Origin: Streptococcus halotolerans
GTDB lineage: Bacteria; Bacillota; Bacilli; Lactobacillales; Streptococcaceae
NCBI RefSeq assembly: GCF_001598035.1
Contig: NZ_CP014835.1
Location: forward strand, 1-64,000
Length of the DNA stretch: 64,000 nt
Reading direction: 5' to 3'
Shown: piece after piece, positions 29,412 through 38,337 of the stretch
Position numbering within the stretch: the stretch's first letter is position 1
Layout of the letters: each line of letters starts with the position of its first letter
Notes under the pieces: model-generated
The model's input: the letters and a program-made list of their open reading frames with translations, nothing else
What the model was told of the DNA's origin: nothing
The model's database searches: none
Made by a program: the position numbers and the translations under genes

Positions 29412-29480
29412 GTACAGAAAAAGGTCTCATATGACAGACTGATCAGGAAAAGTGACTAAACTCACATTAGGGAGGTCCAT

Positions 29481-30116
29481 ACGGAACGTATTAAGCATAC
29501 TACCGATTTAATTGGGATAAAAGACCTAAATATCATTATTGGAAATGTTATCAAACATCAGTCCTACGGAAATCAGGGTTACACTAGATTACCCTGCACC
29601 CTTATGTCCCATTACAATTGGACTATGATCAAATATGATTTCAAAAACCATCAACCATTCCCCTTCCAGATACCTAAAGGATGCCAATCCTGGCTATCTC
29701 ATAAACCATTTGATTAACGAACGGTTAGATAAATGTTGAGATCGCGTGACATTATTGTGAAACTGTTGGCTTTCTCAGACGACCTTTGCTATTACGATGA
29801 TCTTTATCAGGTATTGTTATTATGTCATTCAAGAGAAGAATCATCTATACTTTTTCAACACATAGTAGATCAGGCGACACAAATTGATCCTACCTTTCGG
29901 ATTGTTTTCAGAACATTCACAAAATACAAGGATTATATGACTAATACGATTAAATGGCTCTATTTTGGCGCTAAACTTGAAGTCACCACCAAACCCATCA
30001 AAGACACCAAATGCTAGACTTTTGGGCTGTGAAACTTTGACAACGTTAAAGTTAAAATGCTTATTACTTTGAACATTAAAAAGGAGAGATCCAATTTGGG
30101 TCTCTCCAGGTTATGA
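29481..30116 (+). mobile_element. ISL3-family insertion sequence, internally deleted
   Basis: Starts behind GGAGG with an ACG where the ATG should be, then ERIKHTTDLIGIKDLNIIIGNV and MIKYDFKNH, the N-terminal zinc-finger-side region of ISL3 transposases. After a stop near 29718 the sequence jumps to the C-terminal part: DDLYQVLLLCHSREESSILF, IKWLYFGAKLEVTTKPIKD, and after a frameshift FDNVKVKMLITLNIKKERSN. About half of the roughly 420-codon gene is missing, including much of the catalytic core, so it is inactive. The GGAGAGA/TCTCTCC hairpin at its end may act as a terminator. The 94-codon open frame at 29733-30017 is part of this relic, not a separate gene. Confidence 0.82.
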
Positions 30117-30161
30117 GGCTATGACTTTTCATGCATTTAGAAAAGTGACTAATGTGAACGA

Positions 30162-31391
30162 CTATTTAACTGATTCTAATTTTTTGATGAACTTTCCAAA
30201 TACACCAATGGGTTTTGTGAATGTTCCAGAATAGATATTAAGTTGTCCGCCAAATTGTCTTTTGTAGTTGAAATTTCCTTGTCCCTTATTAGCCGAGTTA
30301 GTTTCTATTGTACCGCCGAAACTAAAATAGGGAATATTTTTGACCTTGGCTTGTCGGATCATCTCTAAATTTATTAGTGTGGCTCCCCCAAAGTTAAGAA
30401 ACTTTTCATAATTGCCACCAACATAACTCAGCATTTGTTGGCCATAGTCAATAAAGAGATACGATGATAGAGGTAAGTGCTCCTTGTTTAGATTCATTTC
30501 CTTTAGTTGTTGTTTCCGCTTGACATAGCTGTTAAGTTGATCTGTTGCATCGGTGAGTAATCCCTTAGTTTTTTTAGTCACTTTACCCGAGTTAAGTTCA
30601 TCAATTTTCGCTTGGAAATGATTGATATTCTTTTCAAGATAGCTTTGATAGGCTGGGACATCTAGGTAAGCTAGCATGAACTTAGCTCGTTCGCCAAGGT
30701 ACTTCTTTAATAATTGAAAGAATTGAAAATCTTGAACTGAAAAATTCTTTCGTTTACCAGTCTTGGATAAGATGTTATAAAATTCATCAAGCCTTGATTG
30801 GCCCAATTCAACGACTTTGACCTCTAAAGCTTTGAATTTCTTGATATCTCTTTTTAGAGAAGGTGGAAATGCTTGGACGATATCATCTATGTTAGAAAAA
30901 TGAGTAAGGTCCTTTACAAAAGCTTGTCCCATTCCATTAGACATGTCTTCAATATTGATTTCTCTGGTAAAACCAAGCCCCTGGAGTGTCGATATGGTAT
31001 CCATTTGGATTTGATTAGATATTATTGCTAATGCCTCATTTTTGATTTGATTGATGATAAAAGGGTGAATCATTAAATGAATAGCTTTATTTTTTTTGAC
31101 ATGTTGTTCTAAGCAACTAATAGCTGCTTGAACTTGTTCTTGATTTTGATAGTTTAATAGAGGTCCTTGGACAACAAAAGCTTCAGTAAAAACTTTATAT
31201 TTTCTTCGGTAGTTTAGGATGGCTTGTCCGACAATGTCATTGTTTTCAATGAAAAGTAGACGTTCTACTTTTACAAAGTTATGACGTTCCTCTTGGAGTT
31301 GAGATATTTCAGAAGATTGTAGGAAGTTAGCATTGTCATAGTTTTCTTGAGTCAGTCGATACTCATCGTTAGAAACAATCTTAATTTTCAT
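30162..31391 (-). CDS. FemAB-family aminoacyltransferase (peptidoglycan cross-bridge), third in cluster
   Basis: A 409-residue member of the FemABX/MurMN family, which transfer amino acids from tRNA to the lysine of lipid II to build interpeptide bridges. Two GNAT-like subdomains are separated by a helical coiled arm (about residues 240-300, PAYQSYLEKNINHFQAKIDELN). The C-terminal domain shows SYLFIDYGQQMLSYVGGNYEKF and PYFSFGGTIETNSANKGQGNFNYKRQFGG. AAGGAG precedes the ATG. Last gene of the HAD-fem-fem-fem operon. Which residue and position it adds cannot be read; Ala is usual in pyogenic streptococci. Confidence 0.88.
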   Translation of the reverse strand: MKIKIVSNDEYRLTQENYDNANFLQSSEISQLQEERHNFVKVERLLFIENNDIVGQAILNYRRKYKVFTEAFVVQGPLLNYQNQEQVQAAISCLEQHVKKNKAIHLMIHPFIINQIKNEALAIISNQIQMDTISTLQGLGFTREINIEDMSNGMGQAFVKDLTHFSNIDDIVQAFPPSLKRDIKKFKALEVKVVELGQSRLDEFYNILSKTGKRKNFSVQDFQFFQLLKKYLGERAKFMLAYLDVPAYQSYLEKNINHFQAKIDELNSGKVTKKTKGLLTDATDQLNSYVKRKQQLKEMNLNKEHLPLSSYLFIDYGQQMLSYVGGNYEKFLNFGGATLINLEMIRQAKVKNIPYFSFGGTIETNSANKGQGNFNYKRQFGGQLNIYSGTFTKPIGVFGKFIKKLESVK

Positions 31392-31415
31392 TATTACTCC
31401 TTATCAATAGTTGAA

Positions 31416-32648
31416 TTACAGGCGTCCCATTATTTTTTTGAATTGTTTAATTAAGAAATATTTTCTTGGTTTTGGATAATAGTTGAAACTACCTGGTCTT
31501 CTTTCGATATAGCCATTGAAATTTTGTTTGAAGCGGAGAATGCCATCTGAACCATCGAATGAGCCAGCGATTCCGAGGAAGTTGTAGAATGGAATACCTC
31601 GTTTGATACTTTCTTTCATGGCATATTCTTGAAGAAGAGCAGGAGCGTAGAATTTATTGAATTCAGGGTATGAGCCACTCAAGAAGTAGGTTGTTTCTTG
31701 TGGAGTAAAGATGAATAGGCTAGCAGCTAGAAATTGATCTTCATCGCCATATTGGTCAATTAACTGTTGTGCCTCTTTTTCACGAGTTATAAAAGTTTGC
31801 TCTAGTTTAAGAATCTGCTGTAATTCCTTTTTCTTTTTGGCAGAATTTGGATTTTCAGATAAATCATTTTCGATAGATTGCAGCTGTTCTAATACTCGTT
31901 GATGCTCTGAGTTGACCTGATTGAGATAATCTTTAAAGTTTAAAGTTGCAGCAATGAATTCAGCTCGTTCTCCAAAGGCATCATATAATTTTTGATAATA
32001 GTCAAGAGGTTTATCGTTATACTTTCGACGCTCGGATGTCGCAGCTGTAATTTCTTTAAAAATAGTTAATTCTTCTCGATCTAACTTATGTAGTTTAATT
32101 CCAAAAGTATTGGCTTTCTTGACGAGTCCTTTTCCTTTTTTACTAAAGCTGTTGATGAGTTTTGAGGTTTCAATATTTTTCAAAGATTTAACATAGTGCC
32201 AATCACTGGTTTCGAAACCAGTGGTTAATCCTTGAAATTGATAACCAGCTTCTTTAAAAATAGCGATTAGTTCTTGATTTTGAGGTGAAATGGCATCGCC
32301 ATTATCATCAAATTGCTGATAACTTTCATAGGGTTTTACAGCAAGCTCGATGGTATTATTAGCTTTTGCAAATTCTTTTAAGCCTTCAAGGAAAGGGAGG
32401 AGATATTTGCTGTTATCAAAAACTGGTCCGTAATGGATTTCTGAATAAAGTCCACCAGCTACAGGCGTGCTGTATACAATTGCTGCAACTTGCACATGAT
32501 CATTATCATCGACATAACCAATCGGAGATACCTGATAGCCTCTTTTTTCTAGAAGCGCCCCCATCTCAGAAGACTGTTCAAAATTTCGGTGTTTTGCGTG
32601 ATTGACAAAGTGATCAAAGACGTCCCAAGATAGTACTTTAACAGGCAT
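31416..32648 (-). CDS. FemAB-family aminoacyltransferase, second in cluster (MurN-like)
   Basis: A 410-residue FemABX-family protein with the usual two GNAT folds and a long coiled-coil arm at about residues 245-295. The start is VLSWDVFDHFVNHAKHRNFEQSSEMG, matching FemAB proteins at the glutamine-serine-serine motif. Near the end are TTYFLSGSYPEFNKFYAPALLQ and PFYNFLGIAGSFDGSDGILRFKQNFNGYIE, the conserved lipid II-binding region. It lies 24 bases after the third and two bases before the first ligand gene, so all are co-transcribed. A second-position alanine transfer is likely by analogy with MurN. Confidence 0.88.
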   Translation of the reverse strand: MPVKVLSWDVFDHFVNHAKHRNFEQSSEMGALLEKRGYQVSPIGYVDDNDHVQVAAIVYSTPVAGGLYSEIHYGPVFDNSKYLLPFLEGLKEFAKANNTIELAVKPYESYQQFDDNGDAISPQNQELIAIFKEAGYQFQGLTTGFETSDWHYVKSLKNIETSKLINSFSKKGKGLVKKANTFGIKLHKLDREELTIFKEITAATSERRKYNDKPLDYYQKLYDAFGERAEFIAATLNFKDYLNQVNSEHQRVLEQLQSIENDLSENPNSAKKKKELQQILKLEQTFITREKEAQQLIDQYGDEDQFLAASLFIFTPQETTYFLSGSYPEFNKFYAPALLQEYAMKESIKRGIPFYNFLGIAGSFDGSDGILRFKQNFNGYIERRPGSFNYYPKPRKYFLIKQFKKIMGRL

Positions 32649-32649
32649 T

Positions 32650-33870
32650 TTAATGTTTGCTCCTTAATTTTTTTCTTAAAATATAGGCGGTATTGGATAG
32701 GTGATAAAGGAGTGGGTTTACGGGGATGTTGAATTCGCCGATGAATTCTTCAATCATCGGATTGAATTTTGATTTAAATCGGTATAAGCCGCCATCTAGC
32801 TGGTTCTCAATTCCTCCCATATTTTGCCATTTGGCTCCTTTTTCAAAGGCATGCTGTGCTGTTTCAAACCAGGTGATCAAAGGAGCATTATACTGTTTAT
32901 AATCCTCATCCATGCCAGCATAGATGTTTTCCGAAGTTTGACCATAATTAAGTGATAATGTTGCTGCTAGTGGCACAATATCCTGACCTTTTTCAAGTTT
33001 TTCTGTAAAGAATGCTATATCTTTTTGATGACGCTTAATGTCATTTTCTGTTGTTTTTACTTTATTTTGGCGCGTGTCTTCTGTAAAGGTTTTTTGGAGA
33101 TTTAAGGCGTTATTTAAAGCTGTCTGTGCTTGTTCTAACCTTTCGTTAAGATTTAACCTAGCCATGGTAATATAAGCATCATCGCCATATGTTGTTAGCA
33201 ATTTTTCGTAGTAATCTTGACCACGAAGATGGATATGCTTACGATCTTCGGTTTTTTTCATTAATTTAGCAAAATCATCCACCAAGTCCATGCCGCCAAA
33301 AACAATCTCAATGCCTTTGTTTCGCGATGAGCGGATAGTTTGACGGATTTTTTTAGGCAAAGCAGATTCTGAAAAACCTTCCGAGTATATATTGGCTTGA
33401 AAACGTGGTTGAATATTTTGAGCCAAATCTTCCGTTCGACCTGTCCAATAAGCGCCAGCATCCGTTAAATGTTTAATAACCTCATGGCCCAATGCTTTAT
33501 CGTTTGGCTTTTCATCCACTTTATGATCAGCCAAAAGAATGAACGGATCGCACTTGATAAAGACGGCTTTTTTCTTTTTGCCGTATTTCTTTAAGTTGTC
33601 AATAACAAATGCTAACAATTCTTTATCAGTATAATCCATAACTGGCCCACGAGGACTATAAATCATTGTAAATCCGAGAGGAAGTGGCTGAATGAGTACG
33701 GAAGCAACTGCGACTAATTGATCATTTTGGTAGAAACCAATACGCTCGTTCCCCCAACTGTCTTTGATGTTAGCCCAGGAACTAGATTGCAGTATATTGG
33801 TCAGCGGATGATTGATGACAAATTGATCGTGTTCCTCAGCAGAAATCCCAATTTTTACGGAATATGTCAT
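32650..33870 (-). CDS. FemAB-family aminoacyltransferase, first in cluster (MurM-like)
   Basis: A 406-residue FemABX protein starting MTYSVKIGISAEEHDQFV with LQSSSWANIKDSWGNERIGFYQ, the typical MurM start. It has PRGPVMDY, the coiled arm at about residues 235-290, NYGQTSENIYAGMDEDYKQYNAPLI and WQNMGGIENQLDGGLYRFKSKFNP. I chose ATG 33870 because it overlaps the HAD stop as ATGA, implying coupling; a GTG five codons earlier is less likely. It probably starts the interpeptide bridge on lipid II at the inner face of the membrane. Confidence 0.88.
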   Translation of the reverse strand: MTYSVKIGISAEEHDQFVINHPLTNILQSSSWANIKDSWGNERIGFYQNDQLVAVASVLIQPLPLGFTMIYSPRGPVMDYTDKELLAFVIDNLKKYGKKKKAVFIKCDPFILLADHKVDEKPNDKALGHEVIKHLTDAGAYWTGRTEDLAQNIQPRFQANIYSEGFSESALPKKIRQTIRSSRNKGIEIVFGGMDLVDDFAKLMKKTEDRKHIHLRGQDYYEKLLTTYGDDAYITMARLNLNERLEQAQTALNNALNLQKTFTEDTRQNKVKTTENDIKRHQKDIAFFTEKLEKGQDIVPLAATLSLNYGQTSENIYAGMDEDYKQYNAPLITWFETAQHAFEKGAKWQNMGGIENQLDGGLYRFKSKFNPMIEEFIGEFNIPVNPLLYHLSNTAYILRKKLRSKH

Positions 33871-34679
33871 GATTTCAATACCCACTCTCTAATAGCATGT
33901 GCGACACCAGATTCTTCATTGGATTTGGTGATGTATTTGGCAATTTTCTTGAGTTCTGGGACCCCGTTTGCCATTACAACAGGCGTACCGACAACTTCAA
34001 GCATGGCACGGTCATTTTCTTCGTCACCAATAGCCATTGTCTCTTCCATAGCGATGCCCAGTTGTTTAGCCAAGGCTTTGATAGCATTACCTTTGCTGAC
34101 ACCTTTATCGACGACTTCGAGGTAAAAAGGTTTTGATTTAACTAACATGAAACGATTAGCAAAGTCTTCTGGGATTTTGGCAATAGCTGCATCGAGGATT
34201 TCTGGTTCATCGATAAACATGATCTTAACGATTTCCTTATCAGCCATTTCCTCAGGTGTACGGTAGTAGACAGGCATGTCTACTAAGGTTGCTTCATGGA
34301 TAGTGTATTTACCAATATCTCGGTTGGCAGTATAGATACCATCTTTCGTAATGGCATGCATATGGACGCCAAGTTTTCTGGCCATTAATTCAATATCGAG
34401 ATATTCTTCATAAGAAAGAGGAACCTTAACCATGTCAGAGCCTGTGTCTGTTTCTTGGACTAGTCCACCATTGAAGGTTATCACATAATCGCCCTTGTCA
34501 CGCAAATTAAGGTCATCCAGCATTGCTGTAACACCAGCAATAGGACGTCCTGTTGTGATGATGATTTTAACACCAGCTGCTTTGGCATCCTGAATGGCCT
34601 CAAAAACTTCTGGTGTGATTTCTCTGTTTTCATTTAGTAAAGTGCCATCGATATCAATGGCGACTAATTTGATAGACAT
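33867..34679 (-). CDS. Cof-type HAD phosphatase (YidA-like)
   Basis: A 270-residue cytoplasmic HAD IIB phosphatase. Motif I is VAIDIDGTLLNENREI, motif II is IIITTGRP, the lysine is in VSKGNAIKALAKQLG and motif IV is AIGDEENDRAMLEVVG followed by VVMANGVPELKKIAKYIT. A cap domain of the Cof type sits between. These enzymes dephosphorylate sugar phosphates or flavin phosphates; substrate not assignable. I chose ATG 34679 six bases after AAGGAG. The gene leads the operon with the three Fem-type ligases, an order conserved in streptococci. Confidence 0.9.
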   Translation of the reverse strand: MSIKLVAIDIDGTLLNENREITPEVFEAIQDAKAAGVKIIITTGRPIAGVTAMLDDLNLRDKGDYVITFNGGLVQETDTGSDMVKVPLSYEEYLDIELMARKLGVHMHAITKDGIYTANRDIGKYTIHEATLVDMPVYYRTPEEMADKEIVKIMFIDEPEILDAAIAKIPEDFANRFMLVKSKPFYLEVVDKGVSKGNAIKALAKQLGIAMEETMAIGDEENDRAMLEVVGTPVVMANGVPELKKIAKYITKSNEESGVAHAIREWVLKS

Positions 34680-34756
34680 AGTCATCTCCTTTTTCAGAAA
34701 AGTGTTTCCAATCTAGTTTACTAAAAAACTGCCATTTTGTCATGGCAGAGCTTAGA

Positions 34757-36058
34757 TCATAGGGGCCTTGCCAGATGACCGTTAGAGATAAATTTTTGGA
34801 AGTTTATCTTGTTTTCTGCGAACAAATCATCTGCCTGCAACATTTCTTTTGGAAAGTAAAATCGACGGTCACCATGAATATTACCTGATAGTGAGGCCAC
34901 TAGGGGTGATAGGGCTGATAATTCTTGTTTGCTTCCATCTTTTTCGGCGATATCTATCTGTGTACGCGGCTTATTACTTTTAGGTTTATAGACATCGTAA
35001 GGCAAATCTAGATTGATGTGAATGCCTGTGTAATAATCAGGATCGAATCCGGTCTGTCTTACTAACGTTATCATATCATTTAGCTGCGACGTATTGTCTT
35101 CATCAAAACTAATTGACGTTAAGAGTTTACGATTGACGAAACGGCTAGCCAAGTCTTTTAGAATGCTGTCTTCGCTAGTTATCCATGTTTGGAAATAGGT
35201 ATTCATGACCCCATCGTCTAGGGCAAGGTAATTAGCTAAACTAGGATTTTTTTCGAAGAATGGGATGAGATTGGGCGATGTTTGTTGAAAGTATTGAGGA
35301 TGATTTTGATAAAGAAATTTAGCACGTTTTAACAGATTTTGCAAGAGAACTTCCATTGCACGGCTGGCTGGGTGGAAATAGACTTGCATGTACATCTGAT
35401 AACGGCCGATGAGGTAGTCTTCAACAGCGTGCATACCGTTCTTAGCAAATACAATGCCATTGTCAACAGGTTGGATAACACGTAAAATCCTGGTTAGATC
35501 AAATTGTCCATAGGAAGTTCCGGTGTAGTAAGAGTCACGAAGTAAATAATCCATACGATCACAGTCGATTTGGCTGGAAATCAGTTGAACAACTTGCTTA
35601 TTAGCATAGGTATGGTCGATGACACTAGCGACTTTTTCTGGGAAATCAGGCGATACTTGACGAAGGATAGCATTGACTTCAGTTTCTGGATTGGTGATGA
35701 TGTCTTGAGTATAGGCTTCATGATCTGTTTCAAAGAGTAATTCGAAGGTGTGGGAATAGGCGCCGTGTCCAATGTCATGAAGCAAAGCAGCCACCATGGT
35801 AATCAGTGATTCTTCGGGATTCCATTTGTCGGCGTACTGTTGTTCGAAAATCTCTGTGACACGACGGGCGATATCGTAGACACCCAGACAATGGGAGAAG
35901 CGGTTGTGTTCAGCACCGTGAAAAGTATAAGAAGTTGTGGGGACCTGCTTAATACGACGTAGGCGTTGGAATTCTTTGGAATCGATTAATCGTGCAATAA
36001 TAGGCTCTTTCACATGGATGTAATTGTGGATGGGATCGCGGAAAACTTTTTCTTTCAT
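34757..36058 (-). CDS. HD-domain phosphohydrolase (YwfO/EF1143-like, dNTPase family)
   Basis: A 433-residue cytoplasmic HD-superfamily enzyme close to dGTP triphosphohydrolases such as EF1143. Metal ligands are visible in AEHNRFSHCLGVYDIARR (His), AALLHDIGHGAYSHTFE (the HD pair and following His) and SSQIDCDRMDYLLRDSYYTG (Asp), with YHPASRAMEVLL further on. I chose ATG 36058 because AAAGGA lies before it. It may remove excess dNTPs. A 77-base gap separates it from the downstream HAD gene. Confidence 0.9.
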   Translation of the reverse strand: MKEKVFRDPIHNYIHVKEPIIARLIDSKEFQRLRRIKQVPTTSYTFHGAEHNRFSHCLGVYDIARRVTEIFEQQYADKWNPEESLITMVAALLHDIGHGAYSHTFELLFETDHEAYTQDIITNPETEVNAILRQVSPDFPEKVASVIDHTYANKQVVQLISSQIDCDRMDYLLRDSYYTGTSYGQFDLTRILRVIQPVDNGIVFAKNGMHAVEDYLIGRYQMYMQVYFHPASRAMEVLLQNLLKRAKFLYQNHPQYFQQTSPNLIPFFEKNPSLANYLALDDGVMNTYFQTWITSEDSILKDLASRFVNRKLLTSISFDEDNTSQLNDMITLVRQTGFDPDYYTGIHINLDLPYDVYKPKSNKPRTQIDIAEKDGSKQELSALSPLVASLSGNIHGDRRFYFPKEMLQADDLFAENKINFQKFISNGHLARPL

Positions 36059-36159
36059 AGCATATCCTTTCAATGGCATAAGTTGATTTTATTATAGCAA
36101 AAATTGCTGGAATCCTCATAAATTGGTACAATGTAGAGACTAAATTGAAGGAAGCTTTT

Positions 36160-36555
36160 ATGAAAATTATCATTGATAACAACATTATGATGGATCAGGA
36201 CCTGGATATGGTTCACGAAGAAGCCAATGGGGAGTATAAGGAAAAAGGTGAATTTTCTTATCTCATTTATACTAATTCGGAAAAAGAACGTGTTATTTTG
36301 AAGTTTAATGCCGATAAATTAACGGTAACACGGTTTAGCAACCCTCAGAGCATTATGACATTTGAAAAAGATCATTTTGCAGCAGCTCAAATCCCCTCTC
36401 CTTTAGGCTTGCAGCGTCTGGTCACGAAAACCACACTATTTGAATTGAAGGAAGCTGACCAAGAATTAATCCTTCACTACCAGCTGTTACCCCATCCCGA
36501 AGCAGAAGAAGCTTTGGCTGATTATCGGATGCGTTTACGCTGGGAGACGAAATAA
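36160..36555 (+). CDS. DUF1934 (YwiB-like) beta-barrel protein
   Basis: A 131-residue protein of the DUF1934 family, which have a lipocalin-like calycin barrel and unknown ligand. The pattern of alternating strands is visible (FSYLIYTNSEKERVILKFNADKLTVTRF in parts, LILHYQLLPHPEA, YRMRLRWETK). It starts at ATG 36160 after GAAGGAAG; the frame runs five codons further upstream. It is divergent from the HD phosphohydrolase gene and ended by a strong terminator at 36603. In related bacteria ywiB neighbours argS or rpoE-delta genes. Confidence 0.85.
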   Translation: MKIIIDNNIMMDQDLDMVHEEANGEYKEKGEFSYLIYTNSEKERVILKFNADKLTVTRFSNPQSIMTFEKDHFAAAQIPSPLGLQRLVTKTTLFELKEADQELILHYQLLPHPEAEEALADYRMRLRWETK

Positions 36556-36602
36556 AGGATAGTTTATAAAAGTAATCCAAAACAGTAATTATCAGATGAA
36601 TT

Positions 36603-36634
36603 AAGAGTGTTTTAAACAAAAACACTCTTTTTTG
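36603..36634 (+). terminator. Terminator after DUF1934 gene
   Basis: Perfect 11-bp stem AAGAGTGTTTT (36603-36613) / AAAACACTCTT (36619-36629) and a T run. Confidence 0.9.
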
Positions 36635-36653
36635 ACTTTTAAGAAAAAATATA

Positions 36654-36706
36654 TTGACAAATCATCTGATGAATAATAGAATATAGGTAAATAAAAACGC
36701 TTTCAC
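36654..36706 (+). promoter_or_regulatory. Glucuronate promoter 1 with GntR operator and cre-like site
   Basis: -35 TTGACA (36654-36659), 17-base spacer, -10 TAGAAT (36677-36682). The spacer starts with AATCATCTGATGAAT (36660-36674), a palindrome centred between the promoter boxes that recurs at 42015. Just downstream TAAAAACGCTTTCA (36692-36705) matches the CcpA cre consensus with one mismatch. The expected behaviour is repression by the GntR regulator without glucuronate and by CcpA in the presence of glucose. Confidence 0.85.
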
Positions 36707-36730
36707 AAGAAAGCTTCAAGGAGGCGACTT

Positions 36731-38278
36731 ATGATGAGTCATAAAAAGGATCGAAGTGAAGATATTACCTATAATCGGGCGAAACTGTGGCAAATTATTT
36801 TATTTGCTGCAAATAATACGTCTACCAATATTTATCTGGTAGCCTTTAGTTTTGTTGCCTATTTTTCTACTGGTGTTCTTGGTTTAGCAGCTATATTTGT
36901 TAGTCAGTTAATGGGCTATATTCGTATTTTTGATGGGTTTATTGATCCAGCTATCGGTGCCTTAATTGATAAGACGAATACTAAATTTGGTAAATATCGT
37001 CCTATTCTTATCTTAGGTAACTTGATTACAGCTCTGTCATTTCTATTCCTGTTCAATATCCATCATTTTGGTAAAGGAATGGTTATGCCATTGTTTATTG
37101 TAGCTTTAATTATCCATAAAATTGGTTATTCTATGCAACAAACTATTACCAAAGCTGGTCAAACTGCTCTTACAAATGATCCCAAGCAACGTCCTATCTT
37201 TAACATTGTTGATGGTATCATGACAGCTATTTTGTTTTCAGGAAGTCAGATTGTTGTTTCTAGTTATTTAGTTAAAAAACATGGTGGGTTTACGGAAAGT
37301 TTCTTTGTTGAGTTGATGTGGGGTGTTATCCTTATTTCAGCTGTCCTTGCCGTATTTGCTATTATTGGAATTTGGAAAAAAGATAATTCTAAATACTTCG
37401 GACTAGGTGGCGAGAAGAACAAGAAAACATCGCTCAAAGATTACTGGCAAGTTATTAAAGGGAATAAACCTTTACAAGTTCTTTCCTTGTCTGCCGCTCT
37501 TGTCAAGTTCTGTGCACAATTGTTTGGTGATGCTGTTGTCACTGTCATGCTCTTTGGAATCCTTTTTGGCAACTATGCCCTATCTGGTGCCATATCAGCG
37601 ATGATGGTCATACCAAATATCCTCGTAACCACCTTTGCAGCCAGTGTGGCGCGTAAAAGAGGACTTCGAAGTGCTTATATTTTAGCTCTGCAGATTGGTA
37701 TCGTTGGTTTAATGGCTATGGGAGCCCTTCTTTTCTTCGGTGAACAAGGTGGTTTGAGTTTTACAAAATGGACACCATATAGCATTGCTTTTGTTATTGC
37801 TTATATCTTTGCACGTTACTTCTCATCAGCACCGTCAGGTCTTGTTTTGACGATGGGAGCTGATATTTCAGACTATGAGACTTCTGTCTCAGGACGATAT
37901 GTTTCAGGTATGATTGGAACTATTTTCTCATTAACTGATTCAGTGGCATCTTCCTTTGCACCGATGGTTGTGGGTTGGGCTCTGACTTCAATTGGTTTTG
38001 CCAAAGATTATCCAACGGCAGAAACACCTTTGACACCAGAGTTGAAAATGATGACAATTATTTTATTTGCCATTATCCCAGCAGCTTTCTTACTAGTCTC
38101 ACTTTTCTTGATGAAATTCTATAAGCTTGATAAAGAAACGATGGTTCAAATTCAAGAAAAAATTCATACTATGAAAGCAGCTCGTGATAAAGAACGTGCT
38201 ATGGCTATTGCTAAAAATGTTCCATTGTCAGATATGGATTACGTTGATTTATCAAAATACCCAGTGGATGATAAATAA
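36731..38278 (+). CDS. GPH-family sugar transporter, probable glucuronide importer
   Basis: A 515-residue MFS transporter of the glycoside-pentoside-hexuronide:cation symporter family, with twelve predicted helices. Family motifs are IRIFDGFIDPAIGALIDKTNTKFGKYRPILILG near residue 65 (in parts) and SGLVLTMGADISDYETSVSGRYVSGMIGTIFSL in the second half (in parts). A hydrophilic C-terminal tail of about 40 residues follows. It starts behind AAGGAGG. As first gene of the locus it should import intact glucuronides or glucuronate with protons or sodium. The two glucuronidases inside the cell support glucuronide import. Confidence 0.85.
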   Translation: MMSHKKDRSEDITYNRAKLWQIILFAANNTSTNIYLVAFSFVAYFSTGVLGLAAIFVSQLMGYIRIFDGFIDPAIGALIDKTNTKFGKYRPILILGNLITALSFLFLFNIHHFGKGMVMPLFIVALIIHKIGYSMQQTITKAGQTALTNDPKQRPIFNIVDGIMTAILFSGSQIVVSSYLVKKHGGFTESFFVELMWGVILISAVLAVFAIIGIWKKDNSKYFGLGGEKNKKTSLKDYWQVIKGNKPLQVLSLSAALVKFCAQLFGDAVVTVMLFGILFGNYALSGAISAMMVIPNILVTTFAASVARKRGLRSAYILALQIGIVGLMAMGALLFFGEQGGLSFTKWTPYSIAFVIAYIFARYFSSAPSGLVLTMGADISDYETSVSGRYVSGMIGTIFSLTDSVASSFAPMVVGWALTSIGFAKDYPTAETPLTPELKMMTIILFAIIPAAFLLVSLFLMKFYKLDKETMVQIQEKIHTMKAARDKERAMAIAKNVPLSDMDYVDLSKYPVDDK

Positions 38279-38286
38279 AATGAATT

Positions 38287-38316
38287 GCAGTTGCCCTTTT
38301 TTAAGCAACTGCTTTT
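38287..38316 (+). terminator. Intercistronic hairpin after the transporter gene
   Basis: Perfect 8-bp stem GCAGTTGC (38287-38294) / GCAACTGC (38305-38312) followed by TTTT. It likely reduces, rather than stops, transcription into kdgK. Confidence 0.7.
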
Positions 38317-38337
38317 ATACTAAGGGAGGATAGGAAA

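Noticed and set aside
29733..30017. 94-codon frame read as a separate gene
   Set aside because: It is the middle of the broken ISL3 transposase; homologous parts continue on both sides in other frames.
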